Source: Acidobacteriota bacterium
GTDB lineage: Bacteria; Acidobacteriota; Terriglobia; Terriglobales; Acidobacteriaceae
Length of the DNA: 50,871 nt
NCBI GenBank assembly: GCA_021818585.1
Contig: JAKATU010000045.1
Span: 1-50,871, forward strand
Reading direction: 5' to 3'
A model generated the notes under the pieces. It saw only the letters and a list, made by a program, of their open reading frames with translations, was not told the DNA's origin and did no database searches. A program made the position numbers and the translations under genes. The first letter of the stretch is position 1. Every line of letters starts with the position of its first letter. Of this stretch, positions 16,757 to 26,326 are shown piece after piece.

Positions 16757-16841
16757 TATGGATTCTGAATCTTGATTCGGAAAAGGGGTTAGTTGAGCTT
16801 TGCACACTGGGGACTGTTTACTGACTACTGAGGTGTAATTT

Positions 16842-19469
16842 ATGGCGATTCGTTGGGACAAATTTACGGTGAAGTCGCAGGAGGCGGTGCAGGCGGCGAG
16901 CCGGATTGCGGGCGAGTACGGGAATCCGGAGCTGCTGACGCTGCATTTGCTGGCGGCGCTGCTGGCGGACAAGGAAAGCATTGTGGCGCCGGTGCTGGAG
17001 AAGGTGGGTGTGCCGACGGCGCAACTGCAGGTGAAGGTGCGCGAGGCGCTGGAGAAGCTGCCGAAGGTGAGCGGCGGGAATGGGCAGCCGGGCATGTCTG
17101 CGGCGCTGAACAAGGTGTTTGAACAAGCATTCAAGGAAGCGGCGGACTTCAAGGACGATTACGTTTCCACCGAACACCTGCTTTTAGCGTTGACGCAGCA
17201 GAAGAATGACGGGGCGCAGTTGGTGCTGGCTTCGTTTGGGGCGACGCATGATGCGATTTTGAAGAGCCTTTCGAGCGTGCGGGGATCGGCGCGGGTGACG
17301 GATCAGAATCCCGAGGCGAAGTTTCAGGCTCTGGAGAAGTATGCGAAGGACCTGACGGAGCTGGCGCGGCGGGGCAAGCTGGATCCGGTGATTGGGCGTG
17401 ACGAGGAGATTCGGCGCGTGATCCAGGTGCTGTCGCGGCGGACGAAGAATAATCCTGTGCTGATTGGCGAACCGGGCGTGGGCAAGACGGCGATTGTGGA
17501 GGGACTGGCGCGGCGGATTGTGCAAGGGGATGTGCCGGAGATTTTGCGGGAGAAGCGGGTGATTTCGCTGGACCTGGGATCGATGCTGGCCGGGGCGAAG
17601 TATCGCGGCGAGTTTGAGGACCGCCTGAAGGCGGTGCTGAAGGAGATTGAGGATTCGCAGGGGCAGATTGTGCTCTTCATCGACGAGCTGCATACGCTGG
17701 TGGGCGCTGGCGCGGCCGAGGGTGCGATTGACGCCTCGAACATGCTCAAGCCTGCGTTGGCGCGCGGCGAGTTGCGGGCGATTGGCGCGACGACGCTGAA
17801 TGAGTATCGGAAATACATTGAGAAGGATGCGGCGCTGGAGCGTCGCTTCCAGATTGTGTTCGTGGGCGAGCCGAATGTGGAAGACACGGTTGCGATTCTG
17901 CGTGGGCTAAAGGAGCGCTACGAGGCGCACCACAAGGTTCGGATCAAGGATTCGGCGATTGTGGCGGCGGCGACGCTGTCGCACCGGTATATTTCCGACC
18001 GGTTTTTGCCGGACAAGGCGATCGACCTGGTGGATGAGGCGGCGGCTTCGCTGGCGATCCAGATTGGGTCGGTTCCGACGGAGATTGATGAGCTGGAGCG
18101 CGAGGCAACGTCTCTGGAGATTGAGCGGGCGGCATTGAAGCGGGAGACTGATCCGAACTCTAAAGAGCGGCTGGAAGTGGTGGAGCGCGAGCTGGCGGCG
18201 CTGAAGGAGCAGGCGACAGGCTTGCGGGCGCGCTGGCAGAAGGAGCGCGAGGCCATTACGCAGATGAGCGAGCTGAAGAAGCGCATTGAAGCGCTGCGCT
18301 TTGAGATGGAGGAAGAGACGCGGCGCGGCAACCTGGAGCGTGCGGCACAGTTGCAGTACGGTGAGCTTCCGCGAGCGGAGGCCGAGCTGCAGCGGTTGAA
18401 TGCGCAGCAGGAGGGCGCCGAGCGTTCGCAGCGTTTGCTGAAGGAAGAAGTGGATGAGGAGGATATTGCGGGCATTGTGAGCAAGTGGACGGGGATTCCT
18501 GTTTCCAAGATGCTCGAAGGCGAAGTGCACAAGCTGGTGACGATGGAGGACCGGCTGCGCGAGCGCGTGGTGGGACAGGACGAGGCGCTGGGCGTAGTGG
18601 CGAATGCGATTCGGCGTTCGCGCGCCGGGCTGAGCGATCCGAAGCGGCCGATTGGGTCGTTTATCTTCCTGGGCCCGACGGGCGTGGGCAAGACGGAGAC
18701 GGCGCGTGCGCTGGCAGAGTTTCTGTTTGATGACGAGCAGGCGATGATCCGCATCGACATGAGCGAATACATGGAGAAGCATGCGGTGGCGCGGTTGATT
18801 GGTGCGCCTCCGGGCTACGTGGGCTACGACGAGGGCGGACAGTTGACGGAAGCGGTGCGGCGACGGCCGTATGCGGTGGTGCTGTTTGACGAGATCGAGA
18901 AGGCGCATCCGGATGTGTTTAACACGCTGCTGCAGGTGCTGGACGATGGGCGGCTGACGGATTCGAAGGGACGCACGGTGGACTTTAAGAACACGGTGCT
19001 GATAATGACTTCGAATCTTGGCGCGCAGGCGCTGGGCGCCGAGGCGATGGCGGATGAAGCGGGCTTTGAGGCGGCGAAGGACAAGGTGATGGAGACGCTG
19101 CGGATGCATTTTCGTCCGGAGTTTCTAAACCGCGTGGATGATATTGTGGTCTTTCGTCCGCTGGGTGAGGAACAACTGGTGCATATTGTGGATCTGCGGC
19201 TGGCGGATATGCAGAAGCTGCTGAAGGATCGCCACATTACGCTGGAGCTGACGGAAGCGGCACGGCATCAGCTCTTCCTGAGCGGGTATGACCGGGCGTA
19301 TGGTGCGCGGCCTTTGAAACGCGCGCTGCAGCGGCTGGTGCAGGATCCGCTGGCGATGAAGATTCTGGACGGAGAAGTGGAGCACGGCGATCATGTGCTG
19401 GTGGACGCCGATCCGTTGCAGGGTGTGCTTCGGTTTGAGGTGACGGACAGGGAAGTGGCTGCGGGATGA
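16842..19469 (+). CDS. clpB: ClpB disaggregase (Hsp100)
   Basis: An 875-residue AAA+ chaperone that works with DnaK to pull proteins out of aggregates. The Clp N-domain covers residues 1-150. The first AAA module has Walker A GEPGVGKT at 209-216 and Walker [10 protein letters not shown]. The M-domain coiled coil, characteristic of ClpB rather than ClpA/C, spans about 405-530. The second AAA module has Walker A GPTGVGKT and the pore-loop motif GYVGYDEGG. Length agrees with ClpB (about 860). No ClpP-binding IGF/L loop was noted. The start follows GAGGTG by 7 bases. It sits downstream of hsp20, consistent with shared heat-shock control. Confidence 0.97.
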   Translation: MAIRWDKFTVKSQEAVQAASRIAGEYGNPELLTLHLLAALLADKESIVAPVLEKVGVPTAQLQVKVREALEKLPKVSGGNGQPGMSAALNKVFEQAFKEAADFKDDYVSTEHLLLALTQQKNDGAQLVLASFGATHDAILKSLSSVRGSARVTDQNPEAKFQALEKYAKDLTELARRGKLDPVIGRDEEIRRVIQVLSRRTKNNPVLIGEPGVGKTAIVEGLARRIVQGDVPEILREKRVISLDLGSMLAGAKYRGEFEDRLKAVLKEIEDSQGQIVLFIDELHTLVGAGAAEGAIDASNMLKPALARGELRAIGATTLNEYRKYIEKDAALERRFQIVFVGEPNVEDTVAILRGLKERYEAHHKVRIKDSAIVAAATLSHRYISDRFLPDKAIDLVDEAAASLAIQIGSVPTEIDELEREATSLEIERAALKRETDPNSKERLEVVERELAALKEQATGLRARWQKEREAITQMSELKKRIEALRFEMEEETRRGNLERAAQLQYGELPRAEAELQRLNAQQEGAERSQRLLKEEVDEEDIAGIVSKWTGIPVSKMLEGEVHKLVTMEDRLRERVVGQDEALGVVANAIRRSRAGLSDPKRPIGSFIFLGPTGVGKTETARALAEFLFDDEQAMIRIDMSEYMEKHAVARLIGAPPGYVGYDEGGQLTEAVRRRPYAVVLFDEIEKAHPDVFNTLLQVLDDGRLTDSKGRTVDFKNTVLIMTSNLGAQALGAEAMADEAGFEAAKDKVMETLRMHFRPEFLNRVDDIVVFRPLGEEQLVHIVDLRLADMQKLLKDRHITLELTEAARHQLFLSGYDRAYGARPLKRALQRLVQDPLAMKILDGEVEHGDHVLVDADPLQGVLRFEVTDREVAAG

Positions 19470-19572
19470 GGGGGTCGCGGCTTCGCCGCGATTCCCAAGC
19501 CCCCTTCGTCGACATGGTGCACCCGGCTGCTGATGCAGCCTGCTTCGCTCAGAAAGACACCTTATTCTTGAG

Positions 19573-19603
19573 AAGAGCCTCCCGTAAACCAGGAGGCTCT
19601 TTT
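19573..19603 (+). terminator. rho-independent terminator after clpB
   Basis: AAGAGCCTCC (19573-19582) pairs with GGAGGCTCTT (19592-19601) around a 9-base loop and runs into TTTTG, 104 bases after the clpB stop. It separates the heat-shock genes from the glycosidase. Confidence 0.85.
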
Positions 19604-19668
19604 GTTTGCCGTGGTGCGGTGGGAGAGTGTGTGGTGGGCGGAGTAGGATGTGGTGGGAGGTTTCCACC

Positions 19669-22245
19669 GTGGATTGCTTGCGATTTGGATTGAAGGCCTG
19701 GCTGGGTGTGATGGTTTGCGGGTTGCTGGCGCTGGCTGGATTGCGAGCCGGAGCGCAGATTCCGCAGATGATGCGCGTGGATTCGGCGCAGGCGCTGCCT
19801 TCAGGGATTGAGGTTCACAGCGGGCAGGGAGTTTTGCGGGTGGTGGCGCTGCGGGACGATGTGCTGCGTTTTGAGGTGAGCAATACGGGGTCGGTGCGGT
19901 CGGATGTCCGCATGCACGGATCGTGGGCGGTGCTGGCGCGGGCGCGGGCTTCGCGGGTGATGGTGACGCCGTTTACGGGCGTGAATTCGGTGGGGTTCAA
20001 CACGAAGGACCTGATGGTGCGCGTGGCACGGAAGACGATGGCGATTACGGTGACGAACGCGGATGGATTTGTGCTGATGCAGAGCGCGTCGCCGGTGGAG
20101 TTTTACAAGAGCGATCAGCATGGCGACGTGGGCTACACGGTTTGGGAGAAGATGCCGCAGGACGAGCACTTCTTTGGGCTGGGGGACAAGCCGGCCCCGC
20201 TTGACCGGCGCGGATGGCAGTTCACAATGTGGAATACGGATCACTACCGGTGGCAACGGGGGACCGATCCTATTTATAAAGACATTCCTTACTTTATGGG
20301 CTACCAGAAGGGACTGACGTATGGAGTGCTGCTGGATAACACGTGGTGGACGACGTTTGATTTTGGAAAGGAGCGGCGGAACGAGTTCAGCTTTGGGGCC
20401 GAGGGTGGTCCGCTGCGGTACTACTTTTTTTACGGGCCAACGCCGAAGCAGGTGACGCGGGAGTATGCGTGGCTGACGGGGACGGGTCCGCTGCCGCCGA
20501 AGTGGACGCTGGGGTATCAGCAGTCGCGGTACAGCTATGGGACCGAGGCGAAGGTGCGGTGGATTGCGGACCGTTTGCGGAAGGACAAGATTCCGGCAGA
20601 CGTGATCTATATGGATATCGACTACCAGATTCATAATCGGCCGTTTACGGTGGACCCGAAGAAGTTTCCTGATTTTCCGGCATTTGTGAAGGAGCTGGAG
20701 AAGAAGGATTTTCACCTGGTTATGATTACGGATCTGCATGTGGCTTACCTGCCGCACAGCAATTACATGCCTTACATGACGGGCGCGGCGGGGAATCACT
20801 TTCTGCATAATCCGGATGGTTCGACTTATGTGGGCGATGTGTGGCCGGGGCCGGCCGTGTTTCCTGACTTTACGCAGGCGAGCACGCGGAAGTGGTGGGG
20901 CGGGTTGTACAGGCAGTTCTATTCGTATGGTGTGGGCGGTTTCTGGAATGACATGAACGAGCCCTCGGTGTTTAACACGCCGACGAAGACGATTCCGCTG
21001 GACGTGGTAGGACAGATTGAAGGGCCGGGCTGGAAGACGCGCACGGTGACGCAGCGGGAGATTCATAACGTGATGGGCGAGGAGAACTCTCGAGCGACGT
21101 ATGAGGGATTGCTGGCGCTGAAGCCGAACCAACGGCCGTTTGTCCTGACGCGGGCGAGCTATGCGGGCGGGCAGCGGTATGCGGCGACGTGGACGGGAGA
21201 TAATTCCTCTGACTGGAACCAGATGGCGTTGAGCATACCGATGCTGGAGAGCCTTGGCCTGAGCGGTTTTACGATGGTGGGCGACGACATCGGCGGATTT
21301 GCGGGATCGCCGCAGATGGATTTGCTGACGAAGTGGATGGAGCTGGGGGCGTTTAACCCGATTGACCGGGATCATACGACGAAGGGGTCGCATCCGCAGG
21401 AGCCGTGGGTAGGAGGGCCGGCGCAGGAGGCGATTCGGCGGAGGTATATTGAGACGCGGTACCGGCTGCTGCCTTACATCTACACGACGGTGGATTATGC
21501 GTCGAAGACGGGGATTCCGCTGGTGCGTCCGCTGTTTCTGGATTTTCCGGATGCGATGCCGGACAAGTCTCCGATGGATGACAGCGTGCCGAACGAGTTT
21601 TTGTTCGGGCCGGATCTGCTGGTGGCGCCGCCGCACTATCCGGATGAGGTGCAGAACTATGCTGTGACGTTTCCGCCGGCGCCGTGGTACGACTTCTGGA
21701 CCGGGAAGCTGGTGGCGAATGGCGGCTATACAGGCATTGCGCAGAAGCAGGTGCTGACCAATCAGACGGTGAGCGGCGGACAGGGATTGCAGACGCTGGA
21801 AGTGACGCCACAACTGGCCGTACTGCCGGTGTATGCGAAGGGCGGATCAGTGATTCCGATGCAACCGCTTGTCGAGAGCACGATGCAGAAGCCGGACGGG
21901 CCGCTGACGCTGCGGGTGTATCCGGGGCCGGACTGCAAGGGGACTCTGTATAACGACGACGGGATCACCTTTGACTACAAGCACGGGGATTATCTGCGGG
22001 TGAACTATACCTGCGAGGCCTCAACGGGCAAGCTGACGTTGCACATTAGCGCGCAGGAGGGAAGTTATCCGGCCTGGTGGAAGCAGATCAGGGTGGAAGC
22101 TTTTGGCTGGCGGGGCAGCAGCATCCGGGCCGAGGTGGATGGCAAGGCAGTGAGCGGCGCGACGGCGGATTCGGCGCATGGGATGGCGGAGGTGGTGATT
22201 CCGCAGAATGCGAAGGGTGAGACGCTGACTTTAAAGGGCGAGTGA
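19669..22245 (+). CDS. secreted GH31 alpha-glucosidase / alpha-xylosidase
   Basis: An 858-residue enzyme hydrolysing alpha-linked glucosides or xylosides. The GTG at 19669 was chosen because GGGAGG stands 8 bases upstream and a clean signal peptide begins there (WLGVMVCGLLALAGLRAGAQ); upstream in-frame ATGs at 19606 and 19648 lack this. After an N-terminal beta-sandwich, the barrel carries the GH31 nucleophile D428 in GFWNDMNEP and the acid/base D511 in TWTGDNSSDW. GDKPAPLDRRG and MDIDY motifs also fit. C-terminal beta domains follow. It is transcribed alone behind the clpB terminator; the next gene downstream is broken. Substrate within GH31 is not resolved. Confidence 0.93.
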   Translation: MDCLRFGLKAWLGVMVCGLLALAGLRAGAQIPQMMRVDSAQALPSGIEVHSGQGVLRVVALRDDVLRFEVSNTGSVRSDVRMHGSWAVLARARASRVMVTPFTGVNSVGFNTKDLMVRVARKTMAITVTNADGFVLMQSASPVEFYKSDQHGDVGYTVWEKMPQDEHFFGLGDKPAPLDRRGWQFTMWNTDHYRWQRGTDPIYKDIPYFMGYQKGLTYGVLLDNTWWTTFDFGKERRNEFSFGAEGGPLRYYFFYGPTPKQVTREYAWLTGTGPLPPKWTLGYQQSRYSYGTEAKVRWIADRLRKDKIPADVIYMDIDYQIHNRPFTVDPKKFPDFPAFVKELEKKDFHLVMITDLHVAYLPHSNYMPYMTGAAGNHFLHNPDGSTYVGDVWPGPAVFPDFTQASTRKWWGGLYRQFYSYGVGGFWNDMNEPSVFNTPTKTIPLDVVGQIEGPGWKTRTVTQREIHNVMGEENSRATYEGLLALKPNQRPFVLTRASYAGGQRYAATWTGDNSSDWNQMALSIPMLESLGLSGFTMVGDDIGGFAGSPQMDLLTKWMELGAFNPIDRDHTTKGSHPQEPWVGGPAQEAIRRRYIETRYRLLPYIYTTVDYASKTGIPLVRPLFLDFPDAMPDKSPMDDSVPNEFLFGPDLLVAPPHYPDEVQNYAVTFPPAPWYDFWTGKLVANGGYTGIAQKQVLTNQTVSGGQGLQTLEVTPQLAVLPVYAKGGSVIPMQPLVESTMQKPDGPLTLRVYPGPDCKGTLYNDDGITFDYKHGDYLRVNYTCEASTGKLTLHISAQEGSYPAWWKQIRVEAFGWRGSSIRAEVDGKAVSGATADSAHGMAEVVIPQNAKGETLTLKGE

Positions 22246-22258
22246 GGATGCGTCGGGG

Positions 22259-23013
22259 ATGAGCGGAAAAATGTCGCTGAAAGTTTCTCGACGGCAGATA
22301 GTTGCTGGACTGGGCGCGACGGGTGCCTGGCGTGCCGGAGCATTGCCGGATGAGCGGCCTTTGGCGGAGCCATCCTGGCATGCGCTCAACACTGCGGCGC
22401 GAGAGCAGGCGGAGAATGACTTACTTGCGTATTATTGCAAGGACAGCGCCGGAATTGCTGCGTCCGGCGGAGGGATTGCTGAAGTACCCGAGTATTGCGC
22501 CCAGTCTGCCGGGGAAGACGTATTCGAGGAGCCTGTGGGATTGGGACCCTGATTGGACGGCGCGTGGAATGTTTACGTTTGCAAAGGCAAGCGTGCACAT
22601 GGCGCTGCATAAAAGAGTGTGTGAACACGCAATTGGAGGCCTGAAGAATTTCCTTGAAATATCAATCGGAGGAGGAACGAATTCCGATCAAAATCAGCGC
22701 GGATCGCATTGATCTTTTTGCGAGCCTGGAGCCGTCCAACCCGAACTACAGAAACCGGGCGAAACCAGTTCTTGGACAACTGGCGCTGCTGGCCGCGGAT
22801 GAGTTGAGAAGCGTGGAGTGGCTTCGCGGTGACCTTGAGCAGGTCTTAAAGTTCCACGGTTCATGGGTACTGGGGAACCAGTCGCACACGGATTTGCTGG
22901 TGTGGGGTGACGATGTTGCTATCGGGAACGACAATGATCCGACGACGTTTGGCCGTCTGTACTTCTCTTCAGCGAATGTATTCTTGAACTGCCTGTATTA
23001 CGAAGACCTGTGA
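22259..23013 (+). pseudogene. MGH1/GH63-like glycoside hydrolase, frameshifted and truncated
   Basis: Three successive frames make up one degraded protein. Frame one (from 22259) opens with a Tat-like leader (SRRQIVAGLGATGAW) and continues to NDLLAYYCKD near 22440. Frame two carries ELLRPAEGLLKYPSIAPSLP, then SLWDWDPDWTARGMFTFAKA, to about 22655. Frame three reads YQSEEERIPIKIS, then NQSHTDLLVWGDDVAIGNDN and SSANVFLNCLYYEDL, ending in a stop at 23015. The content matches the first half of MGH1-like (GH63/GH37-clan) glycosidases, with aromatic and acidic sugar-binding motifs. The second half is missing. It may once have worked with the GH31 enzyme just upstream. Confidence 0.65.
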
Positions 23014-23053
23014 GTGAAACCTGCAGACTGTACTGCAGTGTTGCGGAAATGTG

Positions 23054-23383
23054 GAGGAGTTGGGCTTTGTGCCGGAGTGCCTCTGTGCAGCGGCCTGTGT
23101 AGCCGATGGTGGAGTGGCGGGGCGCGGGCAGGATGAGGAGACGCAGCGGGCCGTGGCTGATTTGTGTGCGCCAGGGCTGCACGCCGAGCTGCCAGGTAGT
23201 GCCGTTCCAGACATTGTCATCGAGGAGATGGTTGCCGCTGTAGAGGCGTGCGACGTCTCCGGCGTACCGAATGCCGAGGAGTACGTTGCTGATGCTGGAG
23301 GCGTGCAGCCATGAGACATGGAGTTGCCGGGCTGCGGCGTGAGTGAAATCTTTGGTGACTGGCGCGAGAGGCACGGGACGTTT
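23054..23383 (-). pseudogene. beta-galactosidase-like (GH35?) C-terminal fragment
   Basis: On the minus strand the segment starting RPVPLAPVTKDFTHAAAR and continuing NVLLGIRYAGDVARLYSG, NHLLDDNVWNGTTWQLGV and GPLRLLILPAPRH looks like the jelly-roll end of acidobacterial GH35-type beta-galactosidases (G-D-x-A-x-L-Y-x-G, D-D-x-x-W-N-G-x-x-W). No start codon, signal peptide or catalytic domain is attached; the open frame around it is antisense to the aminotransferase. The family name is my recollection of the motif and is less certain than its status as a fragment. Confidence 0.45.
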
Positions 23384-23424
23384 TTGCTGGGTGGGAGTGA
23401 GTGTCCGAGGGGTGACGCGGGCGG

Positions 23425-23511
23425 AAATTGAAGATTGGCGAGACCGCGTTGCAGTGCTGCGATGACGGCCTGGGTTCGGTCGGTGACATTGAGGCGCATG
23501 AGGTAGAGAAT
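23425..23511 (-). pseudogene. LuxR/NarL-type regulator, C-terminal tail fragment
   Basis: The minus-strand frame reads FILYLMRLNVTDRTQAVIAA followed by LQRGLANLQF. This is the last helix pair of a LuxR-type helix-turn-helix (typically K-L-x-V-x-D-R-T-Q-A-V-x-x-A-L-x-x-G), as found at the end of NarL-family response regulators. Nothing upstream belongs to the same protein. It directly adjoins the beta-galactosidase-like fragment, so this is a junction of two unrelated gene ends. Confidence 0.5.
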
Positions 23512-23628
23512 AAAGAACGGACAGAGGAATTCTGTCACCCGAACCGCCAAAAATGTAGCTCCAGTGAGTCATGGTGCGGATCCTTCCAACGGATCGAATT
23601 GCTCCGCCTTTCAGCTCCGATGAAACGA

Positions 23629-24852
23629 TTAGCGGTTCTCCTCCATCACTTTTGCGATCCGCTCGAAGGCCCAGTCGAGTTCTTCCCGTGTAACAACAAG
23701 CGGCGGCCCAATACGGATGACGTGATCGTGAGTTTCCTTGCACAGGATTCCTTCGTCCTTCAGGGCTTCGCAACAGGGGCGAGCCTTGCCGTGGAGTTCG
23801 ATGCCGATCCACAAGCCTTTTCCACGAACCTCCTTGATGGCAGCACTGCGGAGCGAACGAAGCCGGGAGAGGAAGTAAGTTCCTAATTCGGCGGACCGCT
23901 CCACCATCTTCTCTTCGATCAGGACCCGCAGGGCGGTTCTGGCAATGGCGCATCCGAGCGGGTTTCCTCCGAACGTACTGCCGTGGTCGCCGGGCGTGAT
24001 GACACCCATAATCTCAGAGGACGCGAGCACAGCCGAAACCGGATAATAGCCGCCTGCCAGGGCTTTGCCTACGATCAAAACATCCGGCGTGATTCCTTCA
24101 TGCATGTATGCGAAGAGCTTGCCGGTGCGCCCTAAGCCGGATTGAATTTCGTCCGTCATCAGAAGCACACGATTGCGTTGGCAGATCTCAGCCGCTTCAC
24201 GGAGGAATCCTTCCAGAGGGATCAGGATTCCAGCTTCACCCTGGATTGGTTCGACCAGAAACGCGCAGGTATTCGGGGTGATGGCGTTGCGCAGTGCCTC
24301 AGCATCGCCATAGGGGATAACCTTGAATCCAGGCGCAAAAGGACCGAAACCGTCACGATACTGATCGTCGGTTGAAAAACCGACGATCGTAACGGTGCGC
24401 CCGTGGAAGTTATTGGCACAGACGATGATCTCCGCCTTGTCCTGAGGGACGCCCTTGATCTTATAGCCCCACTTGCGCGCAACCTTTATGGCTGTTTCGA
24501 CGGCCTCGGTGCCGGAATTCATCGGCAACACCATGTCGAAGCCTGTCAGGTCGTGAAGATCTTTGCAAAGCATGGGGAGCTGGGCGTTTCGGAATGCGCG
24601 TGAAGTCAGGGTGACTTTCCTGGCCTGCTCTTCGAGGGTTTGAAGAATCTTCGGGTGGCAATGGCCTTGATTGACCGCAGAGTATGCGGCCAGGCAGTCC
24701 AGATAGCGTTTGCCCTCGACGTCATAAACCCAGGCGCCCTCAGCGCGATCAATCACGACGTCGAGAGGATGATAATTGTGCGCGCCATATTGGCTCTCAA
24801 GATCGATATACTCCTGAGCCTGCATCTGTATCTCTGTTGATTGCGTTTTCAT
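23629..24852 (-). CDS. rocD: ornithine--oxo-acid aminotransferase
   Basis: A 407-residue, PLP-dependent class III aminotransferase that moves the delta-amino group of ornithine to 2-oxoglutarate, giving glutamate semialdehyde. Visible landmarks are the N-terminal [20 protein letters not shown], which is characteristic of ornithine rather than acetylornithine aminotransferases, the phosphate-binding [14 protein letters not shown]234 in [12 protein letters not shown] and the Schiff-base K263 in [14 protein letters not shown]. Length is as expected. The ribosome-binding site is weak. No arginase or proline gene is adjacent; gene fragments lie on one side and an unknown gene on the other, so it appears to be a single-gene unit. 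Confidence 0.95.
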   Translation of the reverse strand: MKTQSTEIQMQAQEYIDLESQYGAHNYHPLDVVIDRAEGAWVYDVEGKRYLDCLAAYSAVNQGHCHPKILQTLEEQARKVTLTSRAFRNAQLPMLCKDLHDLTGFDMVLPMNSGTEAVETAIKVARKWGYKIKGVPQDKAEIIVCANNFHGRTVTIVGFSTDDQYRDGFGPFAPGFKVIPYGDAEALRNAITPNTCAFLVEPIQGEAGILIPLEGFLREAAEICQRNRVLLMTDEIQSGLGRTGKLFAYMHEGITPDVLIVGKALAGGYYPVSAVLASSEIMGVITPGDHGSTFGGNPLGCAIARTALRVLIEEKMVERSAELGTYFLSRLRSLRSAAIKEVRGKGLWIGIELHGKARPCCEALKDEGILCKETHDHVIRIGPPLVVTREELDWAFERIAKVMEENR

Positions 24853-25040
24853 ATTTTTCCCATTTGGCCTTGACGACGCACGATGCGCCGCTCAGTGACT
24901 GCTATTTTGACTGAAAAGTGCGAGGTGTGAGGGCATCCGGTCACAACAGTTCGCACGGTAGTGAAGCAGGCTTCCCGAGTTGCAACGAATTGCTTGATCC
25001 ATTTTGCAGAAGTTGTGCCTGAACGTATTAGTCTCGGTAT

Positions 25041-25526
25041 TTATTCTTCCGCCGCCAGGACTTCTTCAACCGTCGCCCACGGTCCACCTTGCAGCACGAG
25101 ATATTGCAAGTAGAGCACTGCTCCCATACGATCATTCGATCCAAGCAAGCTGCGAGCAGCCTTCTGAACCTGCTCATTTGAGGGAGTTGCGAGGTCAAAT
25201 GCCTCGTCAATCATGCCGTCTGCATGGGGAATTTTGAGCAATTCGAGAAAGCTGATAATCACTTCACGGTGCTCGTGGAGGAGGTAATTCTTCAGAAGTT
25301 CCTCCACGATTGGTTCCGGCAGCGATAACGTTCCCGCGGTCCAATTGGCCAGTCTCTCGGCCGGAGCTTTACGAACTGTCACCTGCCGAAGATTTTTTGC
25401 TTTTGCGAGAGATGCAGAAAGCAACTGCTTACCCGTACTCTTCGGTTCCGCCCAGAACAGTTTGCCGGCAGAAATTCGGGTCTCTTCCGGCAATTGTCGC
25501 CAAATGCGATTGGCTGAAACTGACAT
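25041..25526 (-). CDS. hypothetical helical protein
   Basis: A 161-residue, apparently soluble, mainly alpha-helical protein. It starts MSVSANRIWRQLPEETRISA behind GAGAGG (7-base spacing). The N-terminal part WRQLPEETRISAGKLFWAEP and the two-helix segment VEELLKNYLLHEHREVIISF give an all-helical forecast. No signal peptide, cysteine motif or catalytic motif is seen. I recall similar unannotated proteins in Acidobacteriota but cannot name a family. It shares orientation with rocD across a 188-bp gap and has no clear functional link with it. Confidence 0.7.
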   Translation of the reverse strand: MSVSANRIWRQLPEETRISAGKLFWAEPKSTGKQLLSASLAKAKNLRQVTVRKAPAERLANWTAGTLSLPEPIVEELLKNYLLHEHREVIISFLELLKIPHADGMIDEAFDLATPSNEQVQKAARSLLGSNDRMGAVLYLQYLVLQGGPWATVEEVLAAEE

Positions 25527-25805
25527 CAGCGATCCTCTCTAATCAGGAAATTCAGACTCTCAGCCTTCATGATAAAGGTTGCGGGAGAAACTCACGAAAG
25601 GCAGCAAGCCATAGGGTGTGTCCCGAAAACAATAGCAGCGCAGCAGATTGTGCGCGTTGCTGATAGGTTTTACCTGGGATTACTGGCGGAGAGGGTGGGA
25701 TTCCCATCTTCACGTTGAAAATATTGGAGTTATATCTATTGCCGGGTCGTTGTCGGGTTTAGAGAGAACTCAAGTCCTTCGATGATGCCCAAAGCTACCC
25801 TTGGC

Positions 25806-25927
25806 CTGCCCGGCGATCCCGGCTCCTCGGCTTGCTATCGGGCGTGTCTTGCCGTTCGCTAACGCGACTTCCATCTGCCGCAGAATGTTCACCATCTGCT
25901 CCGGCGTGTGTTCCTTGCCCTGCCCAT
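25806..25927 (-). pseudogene. IS3-family transposase OrfA, frameshifted N-terminal relic
   Basis: A minus-strand ATG at 25927 stands 6 bases behind AAGGAG. The first codons read MGRAR; after loss of about one base the frame continues EHTPEQMVNILRQMEVALAN, then GKTRPIASRGAGIAGQ, the typical opening of an IS407/IS3-type OrfA (H-T-x-E-Q-I-V, L-R-Q-x-E-V, N-G-K-T, A-G-I). Homology stops near 25806 where the T-Y-Y-R-W motif would be expected. The element is therefore dead. The 25527-25805 interval holds nothing else recognised. Confidence 0.7.
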
Positions 25928-26326
25928 TTCAGGCTCCTTCGATACCAATTTATCTCAGATCAACTGGTACAGATTTTGCCGGGCACTCCAACCAGAACCT
26001 CAGGTTACATGTAATTTACAGGTAAGTTACTTGAATGTGCTCCGCCTCGTAACTAGTTTGAGTGGGATTTTCTTGCGGTATCTATTGGCTATGCAGAGTA
26101 GATATTCATTTCGTGATCGAAGAGAGAAACATCGCAGGGAAATACTCATAAGACTTGCTTTGAAGCTCGGGTCTGAGGAACTCCTAAACGATTCCTGGCG
26201 CTGATTTGGAAGATCGTCTGGTGGCTTTGCACAGTTGAGACAAGCGAATACCAGACAATGACGTTTTGTATCGAATCTGATAACGATAACATCGAGTCCT
26301 GAAATATTGGGCAATGGAGGCTGAAA
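25928..26326. other. AT-richer leader region of the second receptor, no gene
   Basis: No coding motif was found in any frame. Bases next to 25927 probably include the left end of the dead IS3 element (TGTACCAGTTGATCTGAG on the minus strand near 25960-25978). The remainder is richer in A and T than most of the window and presumably contains the receptor promoter, which I could not assign. Confidence 0.4.

Noticed and set aside
17907..19109. 400-codon minus-strand frame within clpB
   Set aside because: A high-GC shadow of clpB; composition is Arg/Leu/His-rich and no ribosome-binding site precedes it.
19801..21813. 670-codon minus-strand frame opposite the GH31 gene
   Set aside because: Antisense to an intact glycosidase; dominated by Arg, His and Pro with no recognisable motif.
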